DNA of 64,000 nt from contig CAXKVR010000141.1 of assembly GCA_964058845.1 (NCBI GenBank), forward strand, positions 62,001 through 126,000, in the 5' to 3' direction. This DNA is from Carex sylvatica (taxonomy: Eukaryota > Streptophyta > Magnoliopsida > Poales > Cyperaceae). Position 1 is the first letter of the stretch; the number at the start of each line of letters is the position of its first letter. Both the position numbers and the translations under genes were made by a program. Below are positions 19,384-32,282 of the stretch, piece by piece. The notes under the pieces are model-generated. The model had not been told where the DNA came from. It worked only from the letters and a program-made list of their open reading frames with translations, and ran no database searches.

Positions 19384-21773
19384 ATGGCAGAATCATCGAA
19401 CAAGAAATTTAACCCGAATCTCGAGGCCGAGGTTTTAGATCGTCGGACCGATGAGGTTTCTCTCTTTCCCTCTCTTCTCCCGCTGCGCTGTAAATTTGTA
19501 GGGAGATTTTTTGAGATTAAAGGTTTCTTTTTCTTTTTCTTCTCTTTTTTCATGCGAAACCACGGCACAAAATAGGTAAAATTGTCTCTGGCGAGAAAAT
19601 ATTATTCCCTTATTTATAATATTGGAATTGTAAATTGTTTAACTTTGAACACTAATCCCTGAAAATCATTCTAAAAATGGCCAATTGCTGGTCATTGGGA
19701 TTTTTGCATTATTACTGTTGGAAGAGTATGCTTCAAACTCTAGAAAGAGCTGTTAATGAACAAGTGACCTAATATTCAATTATTTTATTTCAAACTGTCA
19801 CTTCTTTATGCACCACTGTTAATAGAATCATTTACAATCATAAATTTAGGGTATTTTCTCACAGAAATCATAAATTTTGTGTACATTTGTGTTGCAGTTG
19901 GAGAAAAGAGTGAAGACAGTGGTTCAGTACTATGAGAATAATGAGGAACTGACAGATGGGGCCAATGATGAATCAGCCCAGTCCAACAGGATGGGAGATT
20001 TAATGCGGCAGTTTCACTCAATTCTCTGCAAGGTAAATTGTAAATTGGGCGTAATTTAAACTAAATGCTGAAAATTACTATACTGTAAGTTACATACAAG
20101 TGGATTAATTGATTTTAGTGTCATCTCACCATAAATTTACAAATAAAAAAATTTGTTCTAGGGTGTTCAATACATCTTATTCCTAGTGCGAGAAAGTAGC
20201 AAATAAAACTCAAAAAATATCTTAGTTTTGTGACCATACTTTAATGGCTTAGATCATTTTTTTTTGTATAGAAAAAATGAGAGCCTCTGTGCTTCTCAAC
20301 ACATCACAACTCTTGATACTCTCTTATTATGTGCAGATTATGAACCACAGCTGGGCTTTCCCATTCAATAAACCGGTTGATGCCAAAGCTTTACAGCTAT
20401 ATGATTATCACGAGGTGATTTTATATTCCCATAATATTCCTCCCTTTATCTCTATGTTCAATAAATCTCTTTCTCTATTTTTGTACAAACTCTCTCTCTC
20501 TCTCTCTCTCTAGGTTATAAAAGAACCGATGGACTTGGGCACGATACTGAACCGCATGGAGGCAAAGGAAGAGAGTCGCAGATACAAGAATGTGTATGAC
20601 ATATGTTCCGATGTCAGATTGGTTTTCACAAATGCCATGAAATACAATGACCCCGGTTCTCATGTGCATATTATGGCCCAGAAATTGAGCTCTGTGTTTG
20701 AGGAACTGTGGTACCCGCTCAGCCTTAAATTTGCTGCAGAAGTATGTAGTCAGATTTTATTTCAAATTAATTGTTACCCTTAAGTACCTTATTTTCTACT
20801 TAACCATGAGTTGCATAAATAGGATAGGAGACAAGAAGCCGCAATTGAGAAATTGGCCCGAGATACTGAGGAGGAGGTAACATCCATTTCATTTCAAGCT
20901 TTTTTTCCGTACTGTATTTGAATACCGTCAAACATAACATATTCACAACACCACTATTTTTTATGGTGTTTTGCAAATAACACACAACCGTTTAGTCTAG
21001 CAAAAGTGACTAAACTGCCCTAAACTCTCTTACTAAATCAATATATTAAAATAAACTCACATAAAGTTGATATCCGTCATTCAAATTTTTCTTTGCTTTG
21101 TGTTCTTCAATCTGGGCTTTGGCAAATAAAAAATATTAATTCTAAAACGTAAGGTTGAAATTGCCATATCTAGTGAAGTCCATCTAAAATATCATACCAT
21201 CTTATTTGTAAGTATGGTTCAAGTAACTTGAATAATATTATGTGTTGTTACTCTGAATATTAGAATTAGTAAATCAACAAAAGAAATTGTTAGGAGCTAT
21301 GCAGTAAAAATACATGTCGTCTTTTGTGGGCCAAGGCCATTATTTTATTTTATTTTATTTTTTTAAAACTTGGTAGTGGCCATTATTTTTTTATGGAGAC
21401 AATTGGTGGATCAATAGAAAACCTGAGCACTAATGTCAGAGTTGTATTTTTTTTTAATTAATTAATTGTTTAAGCTTATGGAGCTGAGTATGCAACTCGA
21501 GGAGCTTCGGGAAGAGCTCAAGAAGAGATGCAGGTAGAATATGGTTCTTTTATGATGCTAGAATATTTGATTTGATTAATAGTACATATGGATTTTAAGC
21601 TAAGTTGTTCAAAACAGGAAAATGAACAGAGAGGAGAAATTAATGCTGATGGATAGCATTGTTAAACTGTCAGTAGAAGATTTGAACAAAGCAGTGGAGA
21701 TATGTGCAAAATATGACACTGACTTGGATGCATTCGTTCCCAATGTTGATCTTTATCTGGATTCCCTGGTTCA

Positions 21774-21804
<31 letters not shown>

Positions 21805-22527
21805 ACTTTGGCAGTCGCTGCCAAGGTGGCAGTATAATTTTCATTTATTAAAACATAAAAAATTACATCCATCCATCATTCTACATCGAGAACATCATCC
21901 ACATCTAAAAACATCAACATCTAAACCTTGACATCTAACAACACAAACATTAAAAAATCAAAATAAACACTCCTTCGGAAGTAGACACCGACAACCTTCA
22001 GCATTGGCTGGCCAGCAACCGGAGAAAAGAATGCATCCCTTATTTTTATTTTTTTTTGGGTGGTTCGGGTTGTGGGCAGGGGAAGCTGGCTCGGACCTCG
22101 GCCTCCCCTGCCCTATCTAGAGCTTTTTTATGTAGCGACTCAAGGGGTGTTGGTGAGAGGAGGAACTCTAGATCTGGATTTTTATGGTTAGGTCAGGGAT
22201 GGAGGAGGGCAGAGAAGCACGAGGGTAGAGCTGGCTAAATTTGAACTGACCGAATAATCTAATTTCACCTAAAAATTGAATACTCCAAATGGTTTTGTCA
22301 GTTAATAACCTCACCTCAGATGTCGTAATAGAGAAATGACCAACCTGAACCCAATATTGATCTGAGACACAAAAACCATATTAGATGACCTATACATGCT
22401 TTTGTTTGTGCAGAATGTGTTTGCTCAGTGGAGTTTATACAACTCTGTTGAAAATGCATTGAAACAGAAGGAAACAGATAAGCAGGCTAAAATGAGAAAT
22501 CCATCAAAAAGGAAAAACAGGTCATAA
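19384..22527 (+). CDS. Bromodomain protein of the GTE/BET group (GTE1/IMB1-like), 8 exons, 296 aa
   Basis: Exons inferred from frame and GT-AG borders: 19384-19455, 19898-20032, 20337-20414, 20514-20741, 20823-20876, 21475-21533, 21618-21768, 22414-22527. The product is a chromatin reader that binds acetylated histone tails in the nucleus. The bromodomain spans roughly residues 58-168: the WAFPF shelf, EPMDLGTI, and the acetyl-lysine-contacting Asn140 in AMKYNDPGS. A charged helix follows (MELSMQLEELREELKKR), then a NET-like domain from about residue 211 (MNREEKLMLMDSIVKLSVED). The layout matches short plant GTE1/GTE6 proteins, known in Arabidopsis for seed imbibition and leaf development, but at 296 residues it is shorter than the roughly 370-390 I recall for them, mostly at the N-terminus and after NET. 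Intron 7 (645 bp) holds CT repeats and a GC-rich insertion-like stretch at 22050-22250. Exon 8 ends AGGTCATAA; an alternative splice there cannot be excluded. Confidence 0.9.
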
Positions 22528-23704
22528 TCTTCAATACTCCAAGAAACCACCTCACTGATCCTATCATTTTGCTTCATTTTATTTTCTGTCTTTAGACATA
22601 ACATGCTGGTTTATGAGGGGTTATGACTTGTGAGTTACTAGTTTGCTTCTTTCTTTCTTTTTTATATATATATGTAAATTTTGCTGATGTGGGGTTTTCT
22701 AACTAAGGCTAAAAAAATTTAGTGATGATCCTATCCAGGTTTTCACCTGTGCCATATTGCCTGTCAGTATTCAGTATTTACAGTCTTTTTTTTTACTATA
22801 AGAATCCATTCTGGCAAAATTCAAATAATATAATAATCAATACCGACAGATATCCTCCCCGCATGATCATTTACATGCTGATGAATTTTTCTACATTAAA
22901 ACAAATTTGTTAAAATACATTTACTGTATATTGCATGTGTTAATTCATGTGAAAATTAATAGGTACCACATTTCAAGTCATATAATAATCAAAATTGGCA
23001 TATATATATATCCTAAATATTATCATTTATACGCTCGTGATTTTTTTTTTGCATCAAATATTGCGCACATAAATACCCGGACAATGCATCCCAACAATAT
23101 CCATTCAATATATTTCCTTGCATCCTCGCAAATTTTTTGCGCTAAATCAAAAGGATGCATAAAATATTATATGCTCAAATCTATTAGAATGTATTTACAG
23201 CAGAATTATATCACATAAATTGGAGTTTATATGTCAATTTTGGTGATCTTCAGATAATAAAAATTGCACAAATTAATTTAAAACAGCAACAATCACACAC
23301 AATGCACTGTTAAGCATTCTACACAAATATTATGCATAAGAAATGCATTCAATCCGAAATTTATGCATAATTTATATTCTCTCTATTTGATTGAGCATGA
23401 ATAAATTTATACGAATTTGAAAGAACTTAATTTGATTAAAAACATTGAACAATGACTTGTATTTAAAACGGCAAGGACGTGTAGATTGAGGCCTTGAGGC
23501 CTTTGAGGGTATAAATTCAATTTAAAATTCGGCCTTCTAAGCCCAGTCCAGGTTTAAAATGGATTAAAAGGCGCTTTTTTTGGGCCGGATTTTATTTAAC
23601 ACGCGGATTCATTACTGATTGGAATTCCCAGCTCCTAATAACATCTTCTCTGTTTTGGTTTTGGTTCCGGTTCTGTTGGATCCTCCCTGAGCTCGTTCGT
23701 AGTC
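22528..23704. other. Intergenic region between GTE-like and NDUFS6 genes
   Basis: AT-rich, no gene seen. The last 250 bp become GC-richer and hold the promoter motifs listed separately. Confidence 0.5.
23540..23586. promoter_or_regulatory. Paired site II motifs (TGGGCC/T) upstream of NDUFS6
   Basis: TGGGCC at 23581-23586, and its variant TGGGCT on the other strand at 23540-23545, lie about 120-165 bp before the start codon. Paired site II boxes are known in promoters of nuclear genes for respiratory-chain and ribosomal proteins in plants, so co-expression with other complex I genes is a fair inference. Confidence 0.5.
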
Positions 23705-25679
23705 ATGGCGATGAGAAGGCTTCCGCAAGTGCTGAAAACCCTAAGTTTAGGCGCACCAGCGCGCTCTCTCTCGACGGAGAAGGCCATCAGCTCCGTCATC
23801 GGCGACCACACCGCCAAATGGATGCAGGTCCGATCTCCCTCTCTCTCTCTCTCTCTCTCTTAGATCTATTTCTTCTCGGTTTGCTGTCATTTCAAATCTT
23901 TATCCTTGGAATTTGTGTAATCTCATCTTAGTCTTCCTCGAATGAAGTTAGATATTAGATTCACTGCTAATCTGATTTACAGTCTCTTGAAATATGCGTC
24001 TTTGGTTAATCCTTTGAAAGCTAATTCTATTGTATTGCTATGTTATTTGTTGAGGAATTTTAGTGTAGAAATAAGGAAAACATGGGAGAGTCAATGATTA
24101 CACTTTGACAAGTACACCAGTTTTTACTACTAGTAGTCTATTACGGTAAATTGGTACCAGTAAGTAGTACCAAGAAGTGCGAACCAACTAACCAAGCTAG
24201 CCTGAATCCCAAAATATCCCCATAGTCTATTCAACACAAGTTCTATACCCTGAATACCTACATAGACGAACATGAAATACATGTTCCATTCATGGCACGC
24301 ATCAGAAAGGCATAGCCTACATCAATAACCAGTTCAGATACATTAAAAAGCCGAAAGAATCCAGCAACCACGCTCAACTTGTCACTGCTGTAAGAGCAGT
24401 AAGACTAACTTCTTCGTACCCAAGCCTGGGCCCAATCTTCCCTCTCTTCATCTAAAAACCTCCTCTACTGGTGCAATGTCCTCCCCTTGTACCTGCATAG
24501 GAAAATCTTCCACATGACTTGGAAAAGGCTTGCAATTCTCAGAGTATTCATTCTAGTTCCTAAACTTACCTAGTGTTTTGTTTTTTCCCGTTTTGTTTTT
24601 TGTTTTGTATTTTAGATTGTAAGTGATTATGCAACCATAAAATCCCAGTTTAGCACTAATTGATCTAAAGAAGAAAGAGAATAGTGTGCTTGTTTCAAGG
24701 TCTGGTTGCTGCTGTAATGCTGATTTGGGATTTCTATATATTAAACACACTCTTTCTTTCTTAGTTTTTTTCAACAAAGGAAAGGCTACCTTTTTTTCAG
24801 TATTTTTGGTGAATGGGTTCACTGTGCAGTAAAGCACCTAGCATATCCATGTTTGCTATCAATTCCCACCATCTTCGAATTATTTGCAAATAACATCAGA
24901 CACCAATATGAAGGTCAGATTAAGCTACGAATGACTAATTCACCCATAATTTGATTGACCAGATTACTTGCTTTGCTTAATTTTTTAGTCAATTCGTTTT
25001 TCGAGTAAAAAATTCTTACTAAATTCAAGGGACACTGTCAATATTTGATGTATTTGTCCTATACCATCCCACAAAGCTAATGAATTGAGTCTTAGTGACA
25101 AATATGAGAAACATGTGGGCATTATTTGCAGATGGTGTGAAACATATGGTTTTATTCAGCATCCCTGTTTTCGTTACAAAAATTGGAAAATAGATCTTAA
25201 CTGTACCATTTTTGTTAAATTTTTATCTTAAATAGGATACTAGCAAGAAATCACCAATGGAATTGATAAATGAAGTCCCACCTATCAAAGTTGATGGCCG
25301 CATTGTTGCTTGTGAAGGAGGTTTTTTTATTTTTACTGCTCTTCTTTACCCCTTTATTAATTATTATTTTTCATCACTTTCTTGTGTTTTGTTTGTGGTT
25401 TCACTAAACATTTAGTGGTAAAGTACCAGTGCACCAGCTGGATTCAGTGGGTACTTACCAGTACTACTGTTGCATCAAGCCATATGAGTTGGGAGTGTTT
25501 TATATGAAGCCTACCTGTTTCATGACAATATCTGAACTTTGTAGTTTATGTATATGTTTTATTGTGCAGATATCAATCCAGCTCTTGGTCATCCAATTGA
25601 GTTTATATGCCTTGATCGGGATGAGCCGGCCGTGTGCAAATATTGCGGCCTTCGTTTCTACCAAGACCACCATCACTGA
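23705..25679 (+). CDS. NDUFS6: NADH:ubiquinone oxidoreductase 13-kDa subunit (NDUFS6), mitochondrial, 3 exons, 105 aa
   Basis: Exons: 23705-23827, 25236-25320, 25570-25679. The subunit sits in the matrix arm of respiratory complex I, binds zinc and is needed for a late assembly step of the N-module. The N-terminus (MAMRRLPQVLKTLSLGAPAR) is basic and Ser/Leu-rich, as in a mitochondrial presequence. The conserved part has the zinc ligands Cys67 (VACEG), His77 (LGHP), Cys92 and Cys95 (CKYCGL), in the spacing of the family, and ends in the typical DHHH. All three predicted exon joins keep frame with GT-AG borders. Intron 1 is long (1,408 bp), with no recognised insert. A second ATG two codons on (23711) is an alternative start and would not alter targeting. 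Confidence 0.95.
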
Positions 25680-26631
25680 GAAACATTTCGGGAAATTTCA
25701 TATAATTGCAGATAGAACATCTCATGTGATGTTTAATTTGGTTTATGTGCTTATTCTGATGTTGTATTGTCAGTTGGCCCAAACTTTTCTAGTTGGTGTC
25801 TAATAATTTTTACGAATGTGGAATTCATATATTGCTCAAGTGCTTCGTAGATTTTGTTTTTCTTCTTGTTTGTATTGTTTGATGCAAAGTTTGCAGCCTC
25901 TCCTCCTTTCTTAAAATAATGTATGAACACAGTAATTAACGTTATAGTTGCTTAATATATCCATCGAAAGAAGCTGGTTATCTTTTTTAATATTACCAGT
26001 TACTTTTTGTTAGCTTCAAATATTTAATGTCATTTTACAAAGTTCATGTATCTTTTTGTAGAAGTATCGGTATTTTTTTTTGTTCTTCAGACTTGATTTA
26101 AACCATTACCCATTGTAAACTAATGTAAAATAACAAACTACAGTCTACAATAATTAGGAAGATGTCTAATTCATAATAGGCACTTTTAAGGCTGTTATCA
26201 CGTTTGATATCTATAATTTTAGAAATTTTAACTTGTGCCTTTGAAAAGCATAATCCCATTAGTATAACTGTGTAACAAGGAGCTTACAATATCTAGAGAA
26301 AAAAATCTAACATGAAAATCCTACCCCCGTCTTAGTAAATCTAGATGAGCTTATGAATATTGCATATTTCAAGAAAAGAAAAAAAAGAGAAAAAAAATAG
26401 AGTTGTATAATTTAGTGCGAAGTCCATTAATTTCCGGATTAGATTTGCTGCTGCTAATTGGGTTTACGGGTCCTTGATAAATCCAATTGCAATAGGCCTG
26501 GTACTACCTCCCGCCCGTATAAAACCCATACGATTAATTAATTATGTTGTCGGATTTGTTAAGTTGTAACCCTTTTTTCGACATAGGAATAGGAAGAGAG
26601 ATCGAAAGTCGATCACAAAATTACAATTCCG
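25680..26631. other. Intergenic region with SCAMP promoter
   Basis: AT-rich, no gene seen. A TATAAAA lies near its right end (listed separately). Confidence 0.5.
26518..26524 (+). promoter_or_regulatory. Probable TATA box of the SCAMP gene
   Basis: TATAAAA in CCCGTATAAAACCC, 108 bp before the start codon, preceded by a C-rich stretch. Confidence 0.5.
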
Positions 26632-29600
26632 ATGGAGACTAATCCATTTGCAGCCGAAGACGTCAATCCTTTCGCTGTAATCTCTCACATTTTCATTCCT
26701 ACTTAGTTTCAATTTTCTCGTTTCTAATGAAAATGCTGCATGCGTAAGGGCTGATGATATGTATTAATTACAGATTTTTCTCATTTTTGAAAGGTTACAA
26801 TTTTAAATAGCGTTGTCACATCTTTGCTAGTTCTGATCAGAGAAATTCTCTGATCAAGGAAAAACAATCTGGATGTCAATTTGCTTATTTATGAATTTGA
26901 TGTGTATAAAATATAATGTGACAAAAGAGATGCATGTGTAATTCCACATTGGGTGCAATGTCCAGTATTCAAAAGTTGGTGTTTTAGTTTCTCATCTTAG
27001 CTATTGGCACTGATGCAAGCAGACTAGTTGTATATATTATTATTCATATTGTTGCAGTTATTGTTATTAGTAGTAGAATTAGTATTATTATTATTATTAT
27101 TATTATTATTTTGTTTCTTATTGTTGCTGTTGTTGTTGTGGTTATTTATTTTGTAATGTGTACTTGTATTTCTAAAGCTAATCATCTGGATAGAATATAT
27201 ATATAAGCCAAAACTATAAAGAGCAAGCATGTGCCCAAGTTCAAAATATAATTGCTTTTTTTTTCCCTGTAAAACTGACAAAATGATGATATTTATCTAG
27301 CAGAGTGGCGTGGGGCCCGACTCAAAGGTCCCCCCTGCTGACGTGGTTGGAGGAAAGAATGCCGCAATTGCCACAATACCTTTAGACACCACGGTGACTA
27401 TTGTTGTTCCATTGTTATTGTATGATCATAGATTTACATAGCCATCATAAGTGCATAATAGTGATGCTTTAGCGGATTAAATTTATAAACACACTATGAC
27501 AAACGATATATTGGATTTTGCATATGTGAAGTTTTGATTCAATAATTGCTCATTTAGTGGGGTTAAGGTACTTTTTTTTTATTTACGTAAAAGTATTGTA
27601 TTTTGGCACAACACAATTGTTAAACTTGATATTTGGTGTAATTCTATGTATCTGAGATTCTGCTCTTTAATATTTATAGTTCCACTATAGCACTGCTATT
27701 CACTGAAATATTTTCCAAAGGGAATCTGCTAATTAAACCTGGGTCTATGATATTATTCTTTGGTCTACTGCAATTTCATGGGTTTTAAATTTTTAGTGTC
27801 CTCATTAGCATACTTTTTTTTATCTGAATTTATAGGATCCGAGGGAAAGGGAAAAGGAAAAGGAGCTTGCCAAATGGGAAGAAGAGTTGAAGAAAAGGGA
27901 AAAGGTCCCTCCTCCCTCCCTCCCTCCCTCTCTCTGTATCTCTTCATATGTTGAGTTCTTAAATTTCTTTTGGTTCTGCATTTGTTTTGTAGGACATAAA
28001 GATAAGAGAAGATGCTTTAACAAGAGGTACTGCATTTCTAGATTGATCGCATGCAAATTTTGTATTGGCTCAATTATAAATTGAAGTACTTCGTGGGAGC
28101 CATAATTTTAATTGTTTGAGGGTTTTGTGGAAACATGTGCAGCTGGAGTAGTAGTAGAAGAGAAAAATTGGCCCCCGTTTTTTGCGATAATTCATCATGA
28201 CATTGCCAAGGAAATACCACTTCATGCTCAGAAGTTGCAATACCTTGCTTTTGCGAGCTGGTTAGGTATTTCAATTCAAGTCATTTTTTTATAATCATAT
28301 CTAGTTTGTAAATAATATCGCTAATACAGATACAAGAGCAGATAGAGTAGGACAAAATACTATAAATATGTTTATTTGACTCCCGTAAATTTTATAAATA
28401 TTATGAAGTTGACCTCCATATCTTTTCAAAAAAAAAAAAATAATAATATATATATGTTGACTCTCATAATTCAAAATTCTGCCTTTGACTCTGTTAACAG
28501 ATACATTTTAACTTTTTTTTAGGGCTTGTTCTATGTCTTGTATTTAATATCATAGCTGTGCTTGTTTGCTCGCTTCAAGGTGGAGGTAGTGTTTGCTGTT
28601 CAATTTCTATCTCTATTTGTTTTCTATTTTTGCATTTTTTTTTTACTTTTGAATTATTTATGTATTTATTTGTTTTCTTTTTCTGTTCAATTTGTGTAAT
28701 AGATTATACCTTCCAAGTATTGTCCACTGTTTGTCCAATCGCAATATTACAAAGGAAAATTTCAAATATAAAGCATCTCTATTCAAATAACAAGTTCCTT
28801 AACTTTTTTTTTATAAGCAGGAATAACAATTTTTCTCTTGGCCATTATCTATGCATTGAGCGGCTGCCCCCTTTCTTATATTCTATGGTACCGGCCCCTG
28901 TACCGTGCTATGAGGTGATAACAATTTTCTAGTTATTCTACTGTATTTTAGGAATCAGTAAATCACTTCTTCTGATATTAGTAATGACTGTTATATTTCT
29001 TTCTCTTTTAATATGGCAGAACGGACAGTGCACTCAAGTTCGGTTGGTTTTTTCTTTTTTATATGGTAATTTTCTTGATTGCAAATATTCAGGTAAATTA
29101 TTAGACTTATTTAATGATATTTCACTTGACCACTTTTATTTTTAACGCGCATGTAGGTTCACATTGGTTTTTGTGTTCTTGCGGCAATTGCTCCCCCTAT
29201 CGTTTTCAAAGGGAAATCGCTAACGTAATTAGCTAGCTTGTCTCTCTCACACACACAAAGATCACACAGGCATTCACACACAACATACACAAACAGAATT
29301 ATCTCATAATATGTCCTATCTTATTGCTGTTATGTGAGTTAAACAGGGGAATACTTGCAGCAATTGATACGTTATCCGATAGCGCACTTGTGGGAGTAAG
29401 TGACTTGTTTAAACTTTAGCAAAAAAATTAGCCAATTAAATCTTAAATATTTGATATTAAGTTAATTCATGACCTTTTTTTGTGGTATTGTAGGTCTTTT
29501 ACATAATGGGGTTTGCATCATTTACTCTGGAATCTCTTTTAAGCGTGTGGGTTATTCAGGTATGTGCTTGTATTTCTCTTAATTTTCTCATATTTTTTGA

Positions 29601-29705
29601 AGTAGTGCTTTGAGAAAAGAGAACTACCTCTAATGTGACATTCTTTGAGTTTTGTTCTTTTCTTCTTTCCAGAGGATCTACATGTACTTCAGAGGACAAG
29701 AATGA
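26632..29705 (+). CDS. Secretory carrier-associated membrane protein (SCAMP), 12 exons, about 260 aa
   Basis: Inferred exons: 26632-26676, 27301 or 27304-27393, 27836-27904, 27993-28026, 28143-28265, 28523-28585, 28821-28914, 29020-29065, 29157-29224, 29347-29395, 29494-29559, 29673-29705. SCAMPs are four-pass proteins of the trans-Golgi, endosome and plasma membrane that act in vesicle traffic. Seen here: two NPF motifs in [15 protein letters not shown] (EH-domain ligands), a charged coiled-coil segment in exons 3-4, the hallmark EKNWPPF, and four hydrophobic spans ([71 protein letters not shown]), with [10 protein letters not shown] between spans 2 and 3. The tail after YMYFRG is only QE, shorter than the Ala/Arg-rich tail I recall in other plant members. 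Exon 2 has a TAGCAG tandem acceptor, so isoforms differing by one Gln are possible. Convergent with the DnaJ gene downstream. Confidence 0.93.
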
Positions 29706-30438
29706 ACAATAATGCTTTTTATCGATGTAGTTTTGGGCTTAAAAGGCAATGCATCTAAGCAAAAAGGAAATTGCAAATGGAAGAAACACATAAAAAGATA
29801 AATTTGCTCATTTTATTTAAGACAATGGCATGCAGCTTTTGATTTGCTTCTAACAATTCAATTCCTTTTTATTCCTTGTTCTCATTTGTTTATTAAATCA
29901 TTAACATTTGTATTAGGATCGATGGTTCCTATTCCTACAATTATATGTATAACATGAAAAGCATTGTCTTTATTTTTAGGAAATGAAGTGCAATTTGAAA
30001 TGTAACTTGACACATCTTATTTTTAGGAAATGAAATGTGAGATGATTATCAAATCACTGTGTCACAGTTGAAAAAAAAAATTGCAACAGCACACGAGGAA
30101 AAAAAGAAAAATGTAAACAACAAAATTGAGAGGTCTGGAAAATTCTGAAATGTACATAGTCTTGACAAGAGTTAACAACCTGCTTTTATGCTACTCACAA
30201 TATGTTATCAGTTAAAATAAAATCCACTCTTGACACAACAATCAAAAGAGAAAAAGAAAAAAAAAGTTAAAGAGAAATTATTACAAGAACAACAAAAACC
30301 TAACAAGACAACCAATAATTAATAAAAAATAAAAAATAAAAAACAAAGCATTTTAAATTAGTACCATATCCCATAAAAGAAACTACCAAATAATGCTGTG
30401 TAAATACTCTCCAATTTTCTCATCTCAGATCCCACATT
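29706..30438. other. Intergenic region between convergent SCAMP and DnaJ genes
   Basis: AT-rich, no gene seen; it probably contains the 3' UTRs of both genes. Confidence 0.5.
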
Positions 30439-32282
30439 TTATGTATGGGAGCCACCAAAGACCCGCCTTATACTAGCCCTCTGCTCGGAATTAAGCCTAG
30501 AGGGAAAGCCAACATCAAACTTGATCCTCAAGTTACCTCTCTTACCATGCTCCTTGACAACAGGCATGCCCTCCTTTGCTACTACCAATTCATACCCAGG
30601 AGTGACCACATCTGTCAATTTAATCACCAAATCACGTCCATCAAGTGTTTTCAGATTGACGGTGGTACCTGTCAGCGCATCAACCAATGGAATTGTTTGG
30701 TGGATTATTAAATCATTGCCCTCACGGGTATATATGTCATGAGGTTTTTCGTCAATTACAAAAACAAGATCGGCAGGGAGTTGTTGAGGTTGCTCATTGC
30801 CCTTGTCTGGGAAGGTTATCTTTGTCCCCCTCTTCCATCCAGGCTTCACATCTATTGTTAGAATCTCCGATTCAGTTGCTAGTTGCCTAGTTGATATTCA
30901 TATGCATATAAACAATTCAAATTACTATTGTTCATGCATTGACCCATTAAAAATTTTCTATCAATCATTCAATCGACATAGACACGTGATAAGTGTGGAA
31001 TAGGGTGATTGAGAGATGCATTTATTAGACTCGACTTCCGGGACAAGTACTTGGATGATAAAATTTTCACTTCAGCAGAAATCACATTTTCTTTAAACTA
31101 TGCACTCAAATAATTAACATCTATCTGTGCAAATTTGGTTCTGAAAGCCTAAGAACTTGAGAGAAAAAAAAACAAAAACATGCACCAGGAATATGATAAG
31201 CAGCAGACTTGGCATGATAGCAGTAAACATAAGTGATTCAACATATAAATTATAAATTAATGCATACATAACATATTGTTAAACCTTAGAGAGAGAGGGG
31301 GGGAGAGGGAGAGGGTACCCGTTAGGTCTGACAACAGTCCTAGATATCTTCATCTTCCTCTGGGACCCAGAATACAACTCCTCGAGACTACACGGCAATT
31401 TTGATTCAACAGCTGGTGGTTTCTTCAAGTGTGCAGTGGATCCCCCACCATTCGCAACCCCACCACCACCACTACTAGTCCCTTCATTGTACTGCTTAAA
31501 TTTTCCCTCCCCAAACCCACCAAATGTACCAGCTCCTTCGGTTTGGAACCGCATTGACTTGGCACGGCCCATTGATTCAAACCCAAAAGGCTTGGTGCTA
31601 TTGAAGAACTCACTGAACACGTCCTCCGCATTTCGAGGGTTATATCGATAATTTGGTCCATTAGAATTGGAGGAGGAACTTGAGTGCGATTCAGGCGGGG
31701 GCATTCCTTTGAGTCCCTCTTCACCATATTGGTCGTATATGGCCCTCTTTTGAGGGTCGCTCAACACCTAAATATCACCAAGTATTTTTTTTTTTTAGGG
31801 TTATTAACCTATTTAGTACATTTATGGTATGGTTTATAGTATATCAGTGATGCTGTAGAGTTTTGTTTAGCAAACATGGATCACAACAAAACCAGGACTA
31901 AATTATAAATTGCATTAAGAACTTGTATGCTAATTTCTCACATTTGAAGCCAGAAGGATCTTTCAAACAAGATTCAACAGTAAATCACAAAATAGGGTTT
32001 AAATGAAATCTCAAAAAATTGTATGATTTTTTTAATATTGAGATAGCATATCTCCAGTAAAAATTATCAGCAGTGCATTTGTCAAAATTGAGACAGTAAA
32101 ACCAAAGATTTTACCTCATAAGCCTCTGAAATCCTCTTGAATTTGGCCTCGGCTATTTTAATATCCTCTTTAGGGTTCTTGTCTGGATGCCATTTCATAG
32201 CTAATCGCCTATAAGACTTTTTCAGATCCTCCTCTGTCGCAGTTCGATGCACTTTCAACACATTATAGTAATCTACCCCCAT
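30439..32282 (-). CDS. Class B (SIS1/DNAJB-type) J-domain co-chaperone, 3 exons, 354 aa
   Basis: Exons on the minus strand: 32282-32115, 31767-31319, 30886-30439. The protein would stimulate Hsp70 ATPase and deliver clients, probably in cytosol and nucleus, since no targeting peptide is visible. The J domain covers residues 1 to about 65, with the HPD tripeptide at 32-34 (MKWHPDKNP). A Gly/Phe/Ser-rich linker follows ([38 protein letters not shown]). The two C-terminal substrate-binding domains begin near [20 protein letters not shown] and include [19 protein letters not shown] and [12 protein letters not shown]. There is no DnaJ-type zinc finger, hence class B. Length fits the plant family (about 330-350). 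The start is ATG 32282, giving MGVDYYNVL. The exon 2 donor follows a long GA/GGGA tract, which could affect splicing. Intact. Confidence 0.95.

Noticed and set aside
24553..24837. Minus-strand frame in NDUFS6 intron 1
   Set aside because: No family similarity, low-complexity composition, and it lies in a well-supported intron.
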